64,000 bases of DNA from assembly GCA_022457065.1 (NCBI GenBank), contig JAJGBQ010000006.1:186001-250000 (forward strand). Direction: 5' to 3'. Each line of letters opens with the position of its first letter. Within the stretch, counting starts at the first letter, position 1. The DNA is from Curvularia sp. ZM96. Taxonomy: Eukaryota; Ascomycota; Dothideomycetes; Pleosporales; Pleosporaceae. Under the pieces are notes generated by a model. That model was given only the letters and a program-made list of their open reading frames with translations, did no database searches and was not told the origin of the DNA. This document shows, one piece after another, positions 44,800 to 56,141 of this stretch. Position numbers and translations under genes: made by a program.

Positions 44800-45908
44800 G
44801 CAAGAGCCACACTAACATGCGGCAGGTCTGCCTGCCGATAACCCCACTTCTCTCGACTATTCCTCTGGAACTTGGAAGTTCTTCCTGACTAGGGAAGCTT
44901 CGCCCGCAAGATGTGCATGCGAGATATGCTGCTTGAGGAGGTCCTGGAGGGGAAATGTACGTGCAGGATGTGATTACGTGTTTGTCCATATGATCCATCG
45001 AATCCATTGGCTCCGCACAGAAGATACAGACGGGCTGCTACATGAACGTTTCTGTAAGCATGCAGGTCCATTCCCGGTCATTGTAACCATGCACGCTAGC
45101 CTCATGTCTCTTCCACCCGGATGCGTTCCTGAAGGACTGAACGCATATGGTGCAAAAAACTCCTTTCTCAGATCACTTCCGGTCGTCAAAGGTCTTACAC
45201 ATCGATGTTGTATCATGTAGTTCCTCGTCAGCGCCGTCCTGGTATCTCTGAGCGTGGAACTTCCAACCTTTTCGCCTTGGCATGGCAGCTTTCCCACAAC
45301 TAGGCGTACGCTGATGTGCAGGAAAAGGTGAGTATCAGTCGGTAGTTCTGCAGGTTTGGTTCCCACAAGATGAACCGTTATCCGACGTGGGAGAGCCAGC
45401 TTCAGACGGGGAAGGCCATGAGTTCTTGTAGTATGTATCCATTGCAGGCGATCAAGCGATATCCGATGGTAATGTAACTTGAGCAGCAACCACAGAGCTC
45501 GATCGCAGGTAGCTCAGATCTGCTGACGATTTTTTGCATGGCGTGGGATAGGAGTTTTTCCACTACTTCGCATATCGGTATGACTGTTGAATACTGAATC
45601 TGTTGTCAATGAAGGTCGTGAAGCTGTAGTACCGCAAATAATTTACGGTGCATCACACGGGCTCGAATGTTTCTAAAACAGTTGTTTAGTAGATGTTCAA
45701 TGCATCCGACAAATGCAGTCAGCTCCACTTTCCCTGCTGGAGTGGGATAAGGCCGAGACGCATGATCCAAAAGCCAACGCCAAACTATCGGCAGTCGCCT
45801 CTGTCTTTCAGTCAACCGGGTAGGGATGCCCCATGGACTGTATTGCGAGAGTGCCGTTTGGAAATGATTTTCCAACTGCTCCGATGATTGCGCATCAAGG
45901 CTGGGCAT
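44800..45908 (-). pseudogene. homeodomain (KN type) + C2H2 zinc-finger transcription factor, decayed
   Basis: On the minus strand from ATG 45908: TERQRRLPIVWRWLLDHASR, PYPTPAGKVELTAF and NNCFRNIRARV, which match helices 1-3 of a KN homeodomain with N-F/W-x-N-x-R altered (NCFRNIRAR). Further down, 44900-45180, a different frame gives a C2H2 finger FCTICVQSFRNASGWKRHEA with SVHG, then EWTCM, PVCIFCAEPMDSMDHMDKH and DLLKQHISHAHL, the landmarks of the fungal homeobox/C2H2 family. TAG codons and frame changes interrupt it. These factors are numerous in Pleosporales. This one is a pseudogene. Confidence 0.65.
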
Positions 45909-46404
45909 ATCAGATGCCTGATCGAGTGCTAGGTCACTCGAACAAACTTAAACACCGTGGTAAAGCCCATTGGTGAGCGAGCTGAAGCGGTTGTTCACTT
46001 TTTCGGCGCCACCATTATCGTAGAAATAGCTGTCAGAACAGAAAAGCATCCTGTTTGTACTACTAGCTATGTTCCTGCCATACAATCCTTGTGGACCTTT
46101 GTAGAGGCAACTAATAGAAAGTATTATTAGCACAGTACAGGTGAAGCTTAGAAGTTAAACAGCGATTGTCAGTGTACGTGCGCAGCTCAGCTGCTGTGAA
46201 GTATACGCGTAATGCCGTGCGGGTAGTTTGGCATTGAATAAAACTCGGTATACAAGTACTATGTACAGTTTTAGAACGCTATTGTATTTTATCACAGTGT
46301 GATAACTGATGCTCCTTTCGAATGGCCAAGGCTAATGCGTTCAGCATATTTGTTGCTATTCAGAACTATGCTAGTATTCGGGCTTACCCGTTTAGAAGAC
46401 TTCA

Positions 46405-47362
46405 TTACCGATAATTTCCAGCCCACAGTTCAGATGGCTCACGGTCTGGCGCCTCAGCTGGCTCTTGACGAGGTTGCATTGGCGGCAGATTTACGTGTTG
46501 GTGATATTTGTCGCTTACGTGTCGGGCTGGTTGGTGGTATTGTTGAATGTTTTCCACACCATCTTGATTCTTCTGCCTCTTTTTGTCTTTCTTTCTTTTC
46601 CCTGACAGAAACCACATAGAGGCAGCGCCTAGTCCGAGGCCTGCGAGAGGTCCAATCACGACTCCCGCAATTCAGGTCTTACTCGTTGTGTCTGGATTAG
46701 ATGTAGCACTAGTAGTTACTGGAGATTGTGTACTCGTAGAAGCAGAAGACGTTGGCTGGGGTGTACTGAGGGAAGCTGCCGTAGTTGAAGCCGCTATTGA
46801 AGAAGTGATAGTGCCTAACAGTATCGTAAGTATAATCACCATGGGTGTTGAAGTAGCTGCATGCATACTGCTCGTGAGAACTGTGTCCGGAGAAGTTATG
46901 TTGACAGCGGCTGATGAGATTTGCTCATTAAAGGGAGGCTTCGAGCCGAATGGTGTGAAGCGAAACACCCAAAGAGCTTCGGCAGCAAGTGCTGCAGCAG
47001 GTATGTTGACATTCCAATCGTATGAGAGAATGGAAGTAATGTTAATGTTCCCCGAAATGCAGGTCAGTCGTTGTGATCATGAAGCGCAGATTCTTGAGCT
47101 TACCAGCAATTTTATAATTGTAATCAGCGTTATTCCAACTAGTGACCCATAGGTCGAGCTTCTGTATGTTGCAAGAACGACAGTATCCCTGGAACTGTTC
47201 CTGAAGACTTGGTTTCCAGACGAGCGAGAAAGAATTGCCGCTTTGAAGACTTGTCGAACCGTCCGGCGACGCAGGAGCAGTCCAACTATCTTGCACTAGT
47301 TGACACCATGCCTGCGATGCCAGAGACACGAACAGGAAAACGAGAGTAGAGAATGAAAGCAT
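46405..47362 (-). pseudogene. secreted single-pass membrane protein gene, apparently broken (nonsense codon, lost splice acceptor)
   Basis: Exon 1 (47104-47362) starts MLSFSTLVFLFVSLASQAWC, a signal peptide, then a beta-rich domain (FSLVWKPSLQEQFQGYC, KLDLWVTSWNNADYNYKIA). A GTAAGC donor is at 47103. The expected next exon (NINITSILSYDWNVNIP) begins after TTTCGG, so the AG acceptor looks mutated to GG at 47052-47053. A downstream CTGCAG at 46992 would splice in frame but drop about 17 residues. Further on a Ser/Thr-rich stalk meets an in-frame TGA at 46672, where Trp would fit, then a membrane segment (GVVIGPLAGLGLGAASMWFL) with a Lys-rich cytosolic tail to 46405. Likely a wall-sensor-like architecture, now damaged. 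Confidence 0.65.
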
Positions 47363-48283
47363 CGGGTACGTTACTGCCTCGCTCGAGGGACGCTACAAAG
47401 CGAATGTACGAGGTGACTCAAATGGAGCCAGTACCACACAACATGAAAGGAAAGGTACGAGGTATGCAAGGGCGCGGCGCTGGACTGCTACGCCGCAGTG
47501 GTTGGATAGGTCTGTGCATACAAACCGTCTCATTTGATGATTCCTCAAGCGCCGCTAAGACAGTAGACTAATCACGTTTCACGCTCCTCTGGCTGCGAAA
47601 CTGATAGGAATTGCTTCTTTGTAAACCCGCTGCGCAGCAGCTTTAGAACAGCCTGCTCATTAGTAGACTGTAGTTCAATCAGGGGCAAGTGTATCCGACG
47701 AACAAAGCGGCACGGTGCTGTGCCGTAAATTGACATGAGCGACAGGGTAATTCAGTTTCAAGGTGTTGCTCACTGCAGTGCCAAGTGCATAATCTCATAA
47801 AGCATAACACCACGCGCGATGCAGAATTCTGCCTATGCAGAGCTCAGACGCGTTTACCAAAAGACCATTTTGAACATTCAGCATAAAGCACATGTACAGT
47901 TTTTCTATGCGTGCATGTGAGTTCCCTTGTTTTGGTCGTCAAATACAGGGACGCTACTACGTATCACAATTCCAACCAAATTGTTTCAACATGTATCTTT
48001 ACTAAATTTCGGAAGGATTGACCCAAATGGGGCTGAATAGTGATGGCTTCCTTGTCACCATGCAGCATGGCAGGACGAAGCGCCTTGTAGCTTGCCATTT
48101 ACTGCATTAGAGCAGCGCGCAGCAAGGGTTGCTACCGATAGGCTGGGATACTACCAGGCTAGGTGGCACGGCGCGTCGCGATACAACAGAAGACCAATTA
48201 GAACTAAGTGCTATTAATTACATAGCCGAAAACTGGGGCCGTCCCCTACTAGTCCATTTGGTTGAGTGTGATTTCACGGTAAC
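47363..48283. other. intergenic, no gene seen
   Basis: No coding frame recognised. It contains the presumed promoter of the GH47 gene in its last few hundred bases. Confidence 0.45.
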
Positions 48284-50119
48284 ATGAACTTCTTCCCTTC
48301 ATGCCACGCATTTGATCAAAGATTCTATACGATTGCAAATTCCCAGCTCGTCGCATTTGAAATGAAAACGATGTTCATGAGGAGCTGGAGGTGGCCTCTC
48401 ATACTCACCGCAATCTTTCTCGCGATAGCCACATTTACCTTGTCTCCTCGCCTCACACAGACGCAGGGTGCACTTACTTCTATAAATCACAAACAGTCTG
48501 CCACTGATGCCACTCATTCCTGTCCAACTAGACCACCAAGTCCTTCTCTGAGTCCCAATACGCAGGGCCGCTTTGATTGGAGAACAATTCGAAGTCATTA
48601 TCCAGTTGCCCAGTTCTCTGCATTACCTTCCAGCGGACCTTCATCGAAACGGCCTACCGTGCAGCACGCGTTCAGTGCGACGCCGAGCACTGCGGGGGAT
48701 GATAATATTTCTCGCCAACAGGCCGTAAAGTCCGTCTTTGAACGATGCTGGAAATCGTACAAGGAGCGTGCCTGGACAAAGGATGAATTAGCTCCAATTT
48801 CGGGTGGCTCTAAAAGTACGTTCGGCGGTTGGGGAGCCACACTGGTCGACAGTTTGGACACGCTCTGGATCATGGGAATGAAGGATGAATTTGCCGAAGC
48901 CGTCGATGCCGCGATACAAATCAACTTTGGCCCAAATAACCTTGGCGAGATCAACATGTTTGAGATCATCATCCGGTACCTCGGAGGCTTCTTGGGTGCT
49001 TACGATGTTTCTGGATGTCGCGATTCGCGCCTGCTGCTCAAGGCTATGGAAGTTGCGGACATGGCATACGCGTCATTCGACACGCCAAACCGAATGATTG
49101 TCTCTAGGTGGAGCCCGCAAAAAGCCGCCGATGGAGAAGAGCAATTACCACACGATTCAGTTCTCCTTGCTGAAGCGGCCTCTGCGAGCGTGGAGTTCAC
49201 ACGTCTATCGCAGATTACTGGAGACATGCGTTATTTCGATGCTATTACGAGAGTTACAGATATCCTTGACCAGCAGCAAGGGCTCACAAGACTTCCAGGA
49301 ATGTGGCCAATCAGTGTTGACTTACGAAACGCAAATTTGACATTCGATGGCTTCTTCGGCTTAGGAGCAATGGCCGACTCGGCCTACGAATACCTGCCGA
49401 AGATGTACCAACTGCTTAACGGCGATGGCTCAGAGGCGGCTCGGTATCGTAAGATGTACGACTACGCAATGGCAACTGCAACAACTCATACCATGTTCCG
49501 ACCCATGGTTGAAGACAAGGCCGACATTCTGATTGCCAGCGCTAATGTTGAAGGCAAAAAAAGTGAAAAAGGGCAGCATCTGGTCTGTTTCGCTGGAGGC
49601 ATGCTAGCACTCGGAGGACGTCTCTTCGGAAATACCACTCATGTTGACTTTGGCCGTAAAGTCACAGACGGCTGTGCATGGACATACAAGCACGCACCCA
49701 ACGGAATCATGCCAGAAGTCTTCTCCATGACGCCATGTCCTACATGGGAGCCATGCGATTACGAGCCTCAGCCTGGTCCACATCCGTTTAGCGATATCGG
49801 TGATGGTCGATACATCCTCCGACCAGAAGCGATCGAGTCTGTCTTCTACATGTATCGGATAACAGATGAGCGTAAGTACCAGGACATTGCGTGGGAAATG
49901 TTCCAGGCCATCGACGTCAGCACACGAACTGACCTTGCCAACGCTGCTCTTTCCGACGTCATGAAGTCACCACCAGAGAAATACGACTCGATGGAGAGCT
50001 TCTGGCTAGCTGAGACACTCAAGTACTTTTACCTTATTTTCAGCGATCCCCAAACAATCAGTCTGGATGAATTTGTGTTCAATACCGAAGCACATCCGTT
50101 TAGAATTCCACCCCGATAG
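48284..50119 (+). CDS. class I alpha-1,2-mannosidase, GH47
   Basis: 611 residues, no intron. One membrane anchor at about 33-53 (RSWRWPLILTAIFLAIATF) with a Ser/Pro-rich stem makes a type II Golgi/ER protein. The ATG at 48362 (Met27) would give a more usual short cytosolic tail and is an alternative start. The GH47 barrel begins near 145 (KSVFERCWKSYKERAW) with GGWGATLVDSLDTLWIMGM, GGFLGAYDVSG, HLVCFAGGMLALGGR, YILRPEAIESVFYMYR and ETLKYFYLIF. The C-terminal FNTEAHPFRIP carries the calcium-binding Thr. It trims Man9 N-glycans in the secretory pathway. All landmark acids are kept, so it looks active. Confidence 0.93.
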   Translation: MNFFPSCHAFDQRFYTIANSQLVAFEMKTMFMRSWRWPLILTAIFLAIATFTLSPRLTQTQGALTSINHKQSATDATHSCPTRPPSPSLSPNTQGRFDWRTIRSHYPVAQFSALPSSGPSSKRPTVQHAFSATPSTAGDDNISRQQAVKSVFERCWKSYKERAWTKDELAPISGGSKSTFGGWGATLVDSLDTLWIMGMKDEFAEAVDAAIQINFGPNNLGEINMFEIIIRYLGGFLGAYDVSGCRDSRLLLKAMEVADMAYASFDTPNRMIVSRWSPQKAADGEEQLPHDSVLLAEAASASVEFTRLSQITGDMRYFDAITRVTDILDQQQGLTRLPGMWPISVDLRNANLTFDGFFGLGAMADSAYEYLPKMYQLLNGDGSEAARYRKMYDYAMATATTHTMFRPMVEDKADILIASANVEGKKSEKGQHLVCFAGGMLALGGRLFGNTTHVDFGRKVTDGCAWTYKHAPNGIMPEVFSMTPCPTWEPCDYEPQPGPHPFSDIGDGRYILRPEAIESVFYMYRITDERKYQDIAWEMFQAIDVSTRTDLANAALSDVMKSPPEKYDSMESFWLAETLKYFYLIFSDPQTISLDEFVFNTEAHPFRIPPR

Positions 50120-50655
50120 GTGAGTGTAGAGTTTTGTGTTCTGTAGGTGCAACTAGGCGTTGGGGTGTACAGGAAATTTACGTCGCGATTTAGAGAGGTC
50201 TACTAGTTACACTGCATACATTCCAAGCTCGTCGAACCCTTCTTACACATTGAATATCTTGAGGTGAGAAATATGTACACATGGTAGTATTTGTACACTG
50301 TAGTCGTAGCCAAACTACAGCGCCGAAGCACCGTCAACCGTTGGATGTCTGATAGGACGTCAGGACCCTTAGAAGACATGGTTCACAGTCATAGTTAACG
50401 CTTTCTACATCTAAAAACACTGCGAGCGGTGTAGCTGCGCAGTTGTTACATGTAGAATGTGTGTATTGGCCAACATATGTTTCGAAACAGTAACAAGCGC
50501 GAAGACCAGCCACAGAAGTTTCATGTTCAGCGTCTTCACCCCAACCCAAGTGCTCTTAATAGCCCTCAAATTAACAAGTTCGTAATCTTCGTTTACACTG
50601 GGTGGCTTCACAGCTAACATGCAATATCCGGCCAACACATTAAAGCATCAATACC
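50120..50655. other. intergenic, no gene seen
   Basis: No coding frame recognised. Confidence 0.45.
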
Positions 50656-51250
50656 ATGAAAGGCAAAGAGGATGTCAAATTCCCGACGCTTGACGGTGTG
50701 ACTCTACGGGGATGCATCTATCCTGCAGCACAAAGGTCCAGCTATCATTATGATGCCTGGTGTATGTAAAACCCTTCTCATTCCACAATTTATCCAGCAG
50801 TCTGATCTTGTTTGCAGTCCAACATGACCAAAGACTCCGTCATCAATGATGTTGCCGAATACTATTTTGCGGCAGGCTTCACAATACCCAGCTACGACCC
50901 ACGGTCAATCGGCGCAAGCGAAGGTCTGCCATGAAATGAAGCCAACCAGCCAAAAACATGGATGTTGAGATGGACACCTTAACCTTCTTGAAGTCTCACG
51001 CGATGGTCCACACCAGACGCGATTAGAGACATGACCTGGGCATTGTCGCCCCTATACGCAGCTTTAAAAAGGGCAGATCGAGATTGCGTAGCGGCCACAG
51101 CTCAACGACATGAGGCTCACAACTTCCGATGGTGCCTTCCGAGGATGTTACAACCATGTTGCTGTGTCTCGATGGCGAAGAGGCAGACGCCTATTGCTGT
51201 TCGGCTGCCAAGGGTGAAGTCGCCAAGAAAATGGAAGTTACGAGCTTAGC
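50656..51250 (+). pseudogene. alpha/beta-hydrolase (X-Pro dipeptidyl-peptidase S15-like) relic
   Basis: The ATG at 50656 reads KFPTLDGVTLRGCIYPAAQ, then a one-base shift leads to GPAIIMMPG and a GTATGT donor. After an acceptor near 50818 NMTKDSVINDVAEYYFAAGF, YDPRSIGASEGLP follow, the usual order of the fungal DUF/alpha-beta hydrolases that start with F-P-T-L-D-G. A TGA after EGLP stands where Trp/Arg is expected, and the later nucleophile region (GxSxGG) cannot be read. The gene is inactivated by at least one indel and one nonsense change. Confidence 0.6.
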
Positions 51251-51803
51251 AGTATGTTGGCATAAACGCTAAGGGACATAAACAAGACAATACCGTTCGT
51301 GGGCTGTTTTTCATGCCAACTACTTTATTACGATCACTTAAGAGCTTGAGAATACAAGACGTCATCTTGTATAATGACCGGATATAGCTGCAAAAGGTCA
51401 CGTACAAAACTTCCCACATACTACAGTTCTTTCCAAGTCACTCGTAGGCTAAAGAACACTTCGCTGTAGATATAGCTTGTTGCATTAAGGAGCGGTCTGC
51501 ATGCCGTCATGCCAATTTCAAATCGCATAGAGCAAGTACGAATGCCTGTAATTAATACTATATCTCTCCCTACGGCGTGTAGGCTAGAGATTTCCCTGTA
51601 GGGCGGATCCACCGGTGAACCAGCAAAAGGTGGACAAAGTGTAAACCTTAAGCATGTCAGCATCCTTGCCAAGGAGGCGGAGATGATGGTTCAGACAAAA
51701 CTTACCTTGTATGGCAAGGATTAGGTATTGGCAGAACGGTCCGAACCCCAACAGTCTCATGTTTCGAGCATGCAAACAATGCTCCCGTGGTGCCGAGGAG
51801 ATG
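51251..51803. other. intergenic, no gene seen
   Basis: No coding frame recognised. Ends in the GH131 promoter. Confidence 0.45.
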
Positions 51804-51813
51804 TATATAAATA
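51804..51813 (+). promoter_or_regulatory. TATA box of the GH131 gene
   Basis: TATATAAATA lies 57 bp before the ATG at 51870, a good fit for a strongly regulated secreted-enzyme promoter with a short 5' UTR. Confidence 0.5.
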
Positions 51814-51869
51814 CACGACCGACATATTGGGGGAACAGTAGCAATACTTCGTTGCATCATACCCCAAAA

Positions 51870-52874
51870 ATGCGCTTTCAAGCTTCTCTTTTCTTCTTTG
51901 GTTATGCCGCTGCGGCATCAATTCAACAACTTGGGTCACGGCACAATTCCGGTCATACTCAGGCCGCTGGTGTGGTTTGCCCTGTCCTCTTTGAGGGCCG
52001 CATTCCAATCGACACAACACTCCAATGGTTCGACACCAACTCGTCTCTGTTTAGTCCTGCTTGGACAAAGGGCCAGAACATTAGCTGGTCTTCCATTCTT
52101 CTATTTCCAGACACTACCAATGCGCCATTCGACGAACCCAGCCGCCATAAGCCTCTCGAAGTGACTATCGATGACCGCTCCATCTTCAAGGGACGCAATA
52201 GTCCACCCGAGACTTATATTCGTCGCGCGGGCCTTTTGATGACAGGTGATAAGAATGATAAGGCGGCTGATGCGGCTGACAATGGTACCGTCACTTATCA
52301 CTGGAGTGTCCATCAGGATGTGAACAAACCGCTCAACTTCTCTCACGAGTACATGAATGTGTGGCATGAGAGAGCCGACTTCACTGGCAATCAGTTCACC
52401 TTTGTTGGTGGCTTGGTGCTACCATTCAACGGAGGAAATGGTATCGATACCAAAGAGGAGAGGGAAAAGTGGAGGATCCAAAACAGTGACAAGAAGTCCA
52501 TCTTTGAAACTCCAATCTTGTTTGATCAGTGGCAGAACTTTGCTGTGCAGGTAGACCACACTAATGGGTAAGTATACTCCCCTACCTTGACACAATTTCT
52601 GAGAAAATGCTGACTTGTCACTAGTACTCTCAAGGTGTTCTATTCAGCTGGCGCAGCACCTCTACAGCCCGTAACTGAGGCTACTCCAAACAACAACACG
52701 GGCCTAGGGCAACTTCAAGTTGGAATTCTGAAGAAGCCAACAGCGACGACGAACATTGACCTCAACGGGTATCAGGGACCTATTCCTTTTCAGGGCGAAG
52801 GGCAGATCTACGGAGGTGTTTTTGTGGAAGTCAGCACGGATGGATGCGTTAGCACCTATGGCTACGGCAATTAG
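51870..52874 (+). CDS. secreted GH131 beta-glucanase
   Basis: Two exons, 51870-52567 and 52625-52874, separated by a 57-bp intron (GTAAGT..CTAG), 315 residues. The ATG at 51870 gives a signal peptide MRFQASLFFFGYAAAAS. The body follows GH131: VVCPVLFEGRIPIDTTLQWF, GQNISWSSILLFP, KPLEVTIDDRSIF, IRRAGLLMTGD, NFSHEYMNVWHERADFTGNQ, then after the splice NGTLKVFYSAGAAPL and QIYGGVFVEVSTDGC. GH131 enzymes act on beta-1,3/1,6- and beta-1,4-glucans, and are common in plant-associated ascomycetes. No CBM1 is present. The gene looks intact. An upstream in-frame ATG at 51711 is disfavoured because it lies before the TATA box. Confidence 0.9.
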
Positions 52875-53708
52875 TTATAGCTACTCGATATAGACAGAAC
52901 AATGATAACAGTTTTGCAGATCTGATTGTGCACAGTGAGATACATAGTAGTAGAAAGTCGCAGAAAAGCCGTGTTACAAGTATGAGGAAGAGTTTCCTTC
53001 GTAGCGAGGTATGTGGGGTCGGGAAACAACCAGTTCCTTGTCAACACGTGACGGTTGGCGCGGGACGCAGATGACGCGGCAGGCGACATGCCAAGACGGT
53101 ACTGTTAGTAGTGTCAGGGTCGGCAGTTGGTGGTGTTCATCACAAGCGGAGTTGATATCATAATACGGTAGGAGAGCAAATGATGGAATTTGCCAAGGCG
53201 ATGAGGAGTGGCAGATACGAGTGTGACATAATTAGTCTGTTAATTAGCTACCGTCTCAACATTGGTTCCTAATTCTACTCTACTCAGTGAAACTCATAAT
53301 CCCTATAGTAATAGCTTTCTATTATGTTTTAATGTCATGTTCTGGACCGCACGTCCCGTCCTTTGTTACGACTGGAGTAGTGATTGGGGCAACACAATAA
53401 GCGTAAGCGAGCCAAAGGTTACTACAATCCTCCAAGATCTGGATGTCCAGTTCACTGAACTTCTCAAACGTGATGCTATAGCGGACTGCAACGCCGCTAC
53501 ATATGTCACCGGACGCAGTATGACGGTACTTGCCGCAGCTCCTGGTAGTCCCCGTACACTTCACCCGGGGGCCAAACAAGCGTCATCAGCGATCATGTCT
53601 TCCGCGTCTAATCTGGGCCTAACTTCCCGACCCGATGTTCGCTCAATCCGTTGGCTATTTTAGGCAGGCATATCGCGTGGATCCCGATGCTCTCGTAGCT
53701 AATGCTCG

Positions 53709-54050
53709 GCCAACGATGCGCAGTGGTTGAAGAAGCGTGGGGTCGAGCATGAGATTCGGATGTATGGGGATAGTGCGGCGCAGCCCATTCGTTTGAGTAG
53801 GTTGGATGCAGACGCTATGAATAGTAAGTCGTTGTCTCCAGGTATAGTGAAAATGTTCTAATGGCATGTAGATCCGAACGCCCTCGAGTGTACCATGGCC
53901 CATGAAGCAGCCAAGAGAAAACTCGGTTGTAGCCACGGCAAGCGCTACAGCTCCTCCACAATTGATGGATCCAGTACTGGGTCGTCTGAAAGGCAAGCAC
54001 GAGATTCACCAAGGGTTGGAGCGAAGGCACTCTTACGGCCACGGCCATAG
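53709..54050 (+). pseudogene. C-terminal gene fragment of unknown function, two exons
   Basis: Exon pieces 53709-53823 (NDAQWLKKRGVEHEIRMYGD) and 53872-54050 (NPNALECTMAHEAAKRKLGC to a TAG) join cleanly over a 48-bp GTAAGT..TAG intron and read like protein. No start was found upstream. The open frame at 53262-53663 is in another frame and could be the earlier part after an indel. No domain recognised. The small intron suggests it was once a real gene. Confidence 0.4.
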
Positions 54051-54201
54051 GAGAAGATCTGTAGATTAGGGAAATTTGCTTAATTTTATACCGCATTCGA
54101 AACAAGTCTTGCATGTCGAGATCTGGAGCCGTGGAGCCTACATAGAAGTAGAAATAATACGAGAATACATGGGATTTCATCGCTGACTATTGTGCATTCT
54201 G

Positions 54202-55491
54202 TCAGTAAGCTGGTGCTACGCTCCAAGGTGCCCGAAAGTCCACCTCCGTCTGCGTACCCCCCAACTCCACTACCTTCTTGCTACCATCAAGCTCGTCGAA
54301 ATACTCTTCACCCCCCACAACGCCATGTTCATCAACCTGCCACACGCCATCAACGATCAAGAACTTCCAAAACGTCAGTACCTCTCTTAAAGTAGCCAGC
54401 GGTCTTACGCGCATCCACGGACACCACCCATTCTGATAAGTAAACAACGTGTCCCGCCTTTTGCCATCAATAAATAGCACCGCATCACCCCACTCCTCCT
54501 CAGGGTAAAGATACAACCCCGCCCTCCGCTCAAGCAGTACCGATCCGCGACCCCAGAAGTTGTCGAATCTACGACTAGCTGGGCGTGCGACGGTAATGTC
54601 GCTGGGGAATAGTAGTACGGGTGCGAGGGTGCGATCATGATGGCACTCGCGTTGCGGATCGTCGCTTAGTTTGCTACCGATAGCAAGTCTGCGTTCGCTG
54701 CCGATGGGTTCATTGGCGTGGATTGCTTCGAACGTGGAGGAAGTCCATGGCTTGACTCCTGGGGCAATGTTCATAGTAGGATTGTTCGGCGCATGCGCTT
54801 GTGTCAGGAATGCACGTTGAAACGGGTGATCGCACCATTGTTCCGCCACGGCTGTCTCGACAAGAGTCGTGGTACCGCTTCTCTGCTCAGGTTGAACAGG
54901 CATTCGCTCTTCGATTGCAGCGACAAGCTCATTCCAGGCATTCAGCGACTGTTGCAGATCCCACTGGCCCCATGGCTGTAAAGACAACTCCGGTTCTACC
55001 CGCATCTTCCCCGCATCCCACATTATCAACCAGCGCGATAAGATCTCCGCGAGAGGTAGCCATGAGTCCTCGGGCGGAAACCCGAGCGATGGGTCGATCC
55101 AACATGCCACTTCGCGCTCTTGGTCGAAGAACAACCCGCCCTCATTTTCCATAGTAAGAGATATGTCTTGGTAGAGAAGAATGAGCTCGTCTTCGTAGGT
55201 GGAGAATTGAGGCCATGAGCGGTATTGAAACAAGGACTGGGAGCTGGGGGGCTGGCAGAATGACATTAGGGCTGTGGACTCTCTTTCAACGGGCCAGGAT
55301 TTGATAGCAGCAAGAAATGTCCGAACATTAGGTGAGAGACGGTTTCTTAATGAGTCGTGTGCGCTATGCGTTATGAGGACGTCCTGTAGTGGCTGGATAG
55401 ATGGGTTTATTTCCGTGAGCCGCTGCACCAACTGATTATGTAAAGACGCGCATTCGTTAGGATCGAAATGTGATTTATTGTCTTCAGACAT
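54202..55491 (-). CDS. hypothetical fungal protein, 429 residues
   Basis: Single open frame. It extends to ATG 55581, but Met31 at 55491 (MSEDNKSHFDPNECASLHNQ) is the better start because the residues before it are hydrophobic and unlike the rest. No signal peptide, membrane segment or known motif. It is Trp-rich (SWPVERES, WPQFSTYEDE, WSVAPAY), acidic, with a likely globular fold. Coding character is strong over the whole length. I do not recognise the family beyond an impression of other uncharacterised Dothideomycete proteins. Confidence 0.7.
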   Translation of the reverse strand: MSEDNKSHFDPNECASLHNQLVQRLTEINPSIQPLQDVLITHSAHDSLRNRLSPNVRTFLAAIKSWPVERESTALMSFCQPPSSQSLFQYRSWPQFSTYEDELILLYQDISLTMENEGGLFFDQEREVACWIDPSLGFPPEDSWLPLAEILSRWLIMWDAGKMRVEPELSLQPWGQWDLQQSLNAWNELVAAIEERMPVQPEQRSGTTTLVETAVAEQWCDHPFQRAFLTQAHAPNNPTMNIAPGVKPWTSSTFEAIHANEPIGSERRLAIGSKLSDDPQRECHHDRTLAPVLLFPSDITVARPASRRFDNFWGRGSVLLERRAGLYLYPEEEWGDAVLFIDGKRRDTLFTYQNGWCPWMRVRPLATLREVLTFWKFLIVDGVWQVDEHGVVGGEEYFDELDGSKKVVELGGTQTEVDFRAPWSVAPAY

Positions 55492-55581
55492 GGCGCAGCA
55501 CTGGGGTTCTTGGTTCGAAGTGTACTGATTGGATGGAAATAACATGTAGGTTACAAGAAGTCCGTCTCGCATAAGATGCAA

Positions 55582-56141
55582 CCTTATCTAGCCGTCTCAC
55601 TTCTAAATTACGCTAGCCAAAATATAGTCTACCGTATGTAGCATGATCTAACAGATCTGATAGAACTTGCGTGCTATGTTTACAATTAGTGGACAAAAGT
55701 TTGTTTGCGTGGGGCACAGGCCGCCCTAGCACTTACATTTCTAATGGATCCTCGCTTTCTTCAACACCACGTGACTCCACTAACATGAGAGCTTTTGCTA
55801 TTGAGATTTCGCGTGATTGCACTCGTAAAGGTGAATTATCTAACATTCAACGCGTGTATATTTTGGCTAGACTATGGGGATCAGGGTAGTGCAACACCTC
55901 ATGCGTAATAGTATTCAATTCACGATATGGAAAATTATCAAGGTTTATTATCCGTAGATTCATTATCTCGCGATCTATTTGGTCCCACCTAAGTCAACCT
56001 GGTCTTAGATCAGACGTCAAGTGAACATCGTAGCTAACACATTATACACCCGTTCACTAGCATAACACCCTAGTTCTCAGCCTGACGAGGCTTAGCGTCG
56101 TATTACAGCCGAGGTAGACAGCCGTCCGCAGGCGGAACCCC
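55582..56141. other. intergenic, no gene seen
   Basis: No coding frame recognised. Confidence 0.45.

Noticed and set aside
46583..47152. 189-codon plus-strand frame
   Set aside because: It is the antisense shadow of the Ser/Thr-rich membrane protein gene on the other strand; its Val/Glu/Ala bias mirrors the Ser/Thr repeats.
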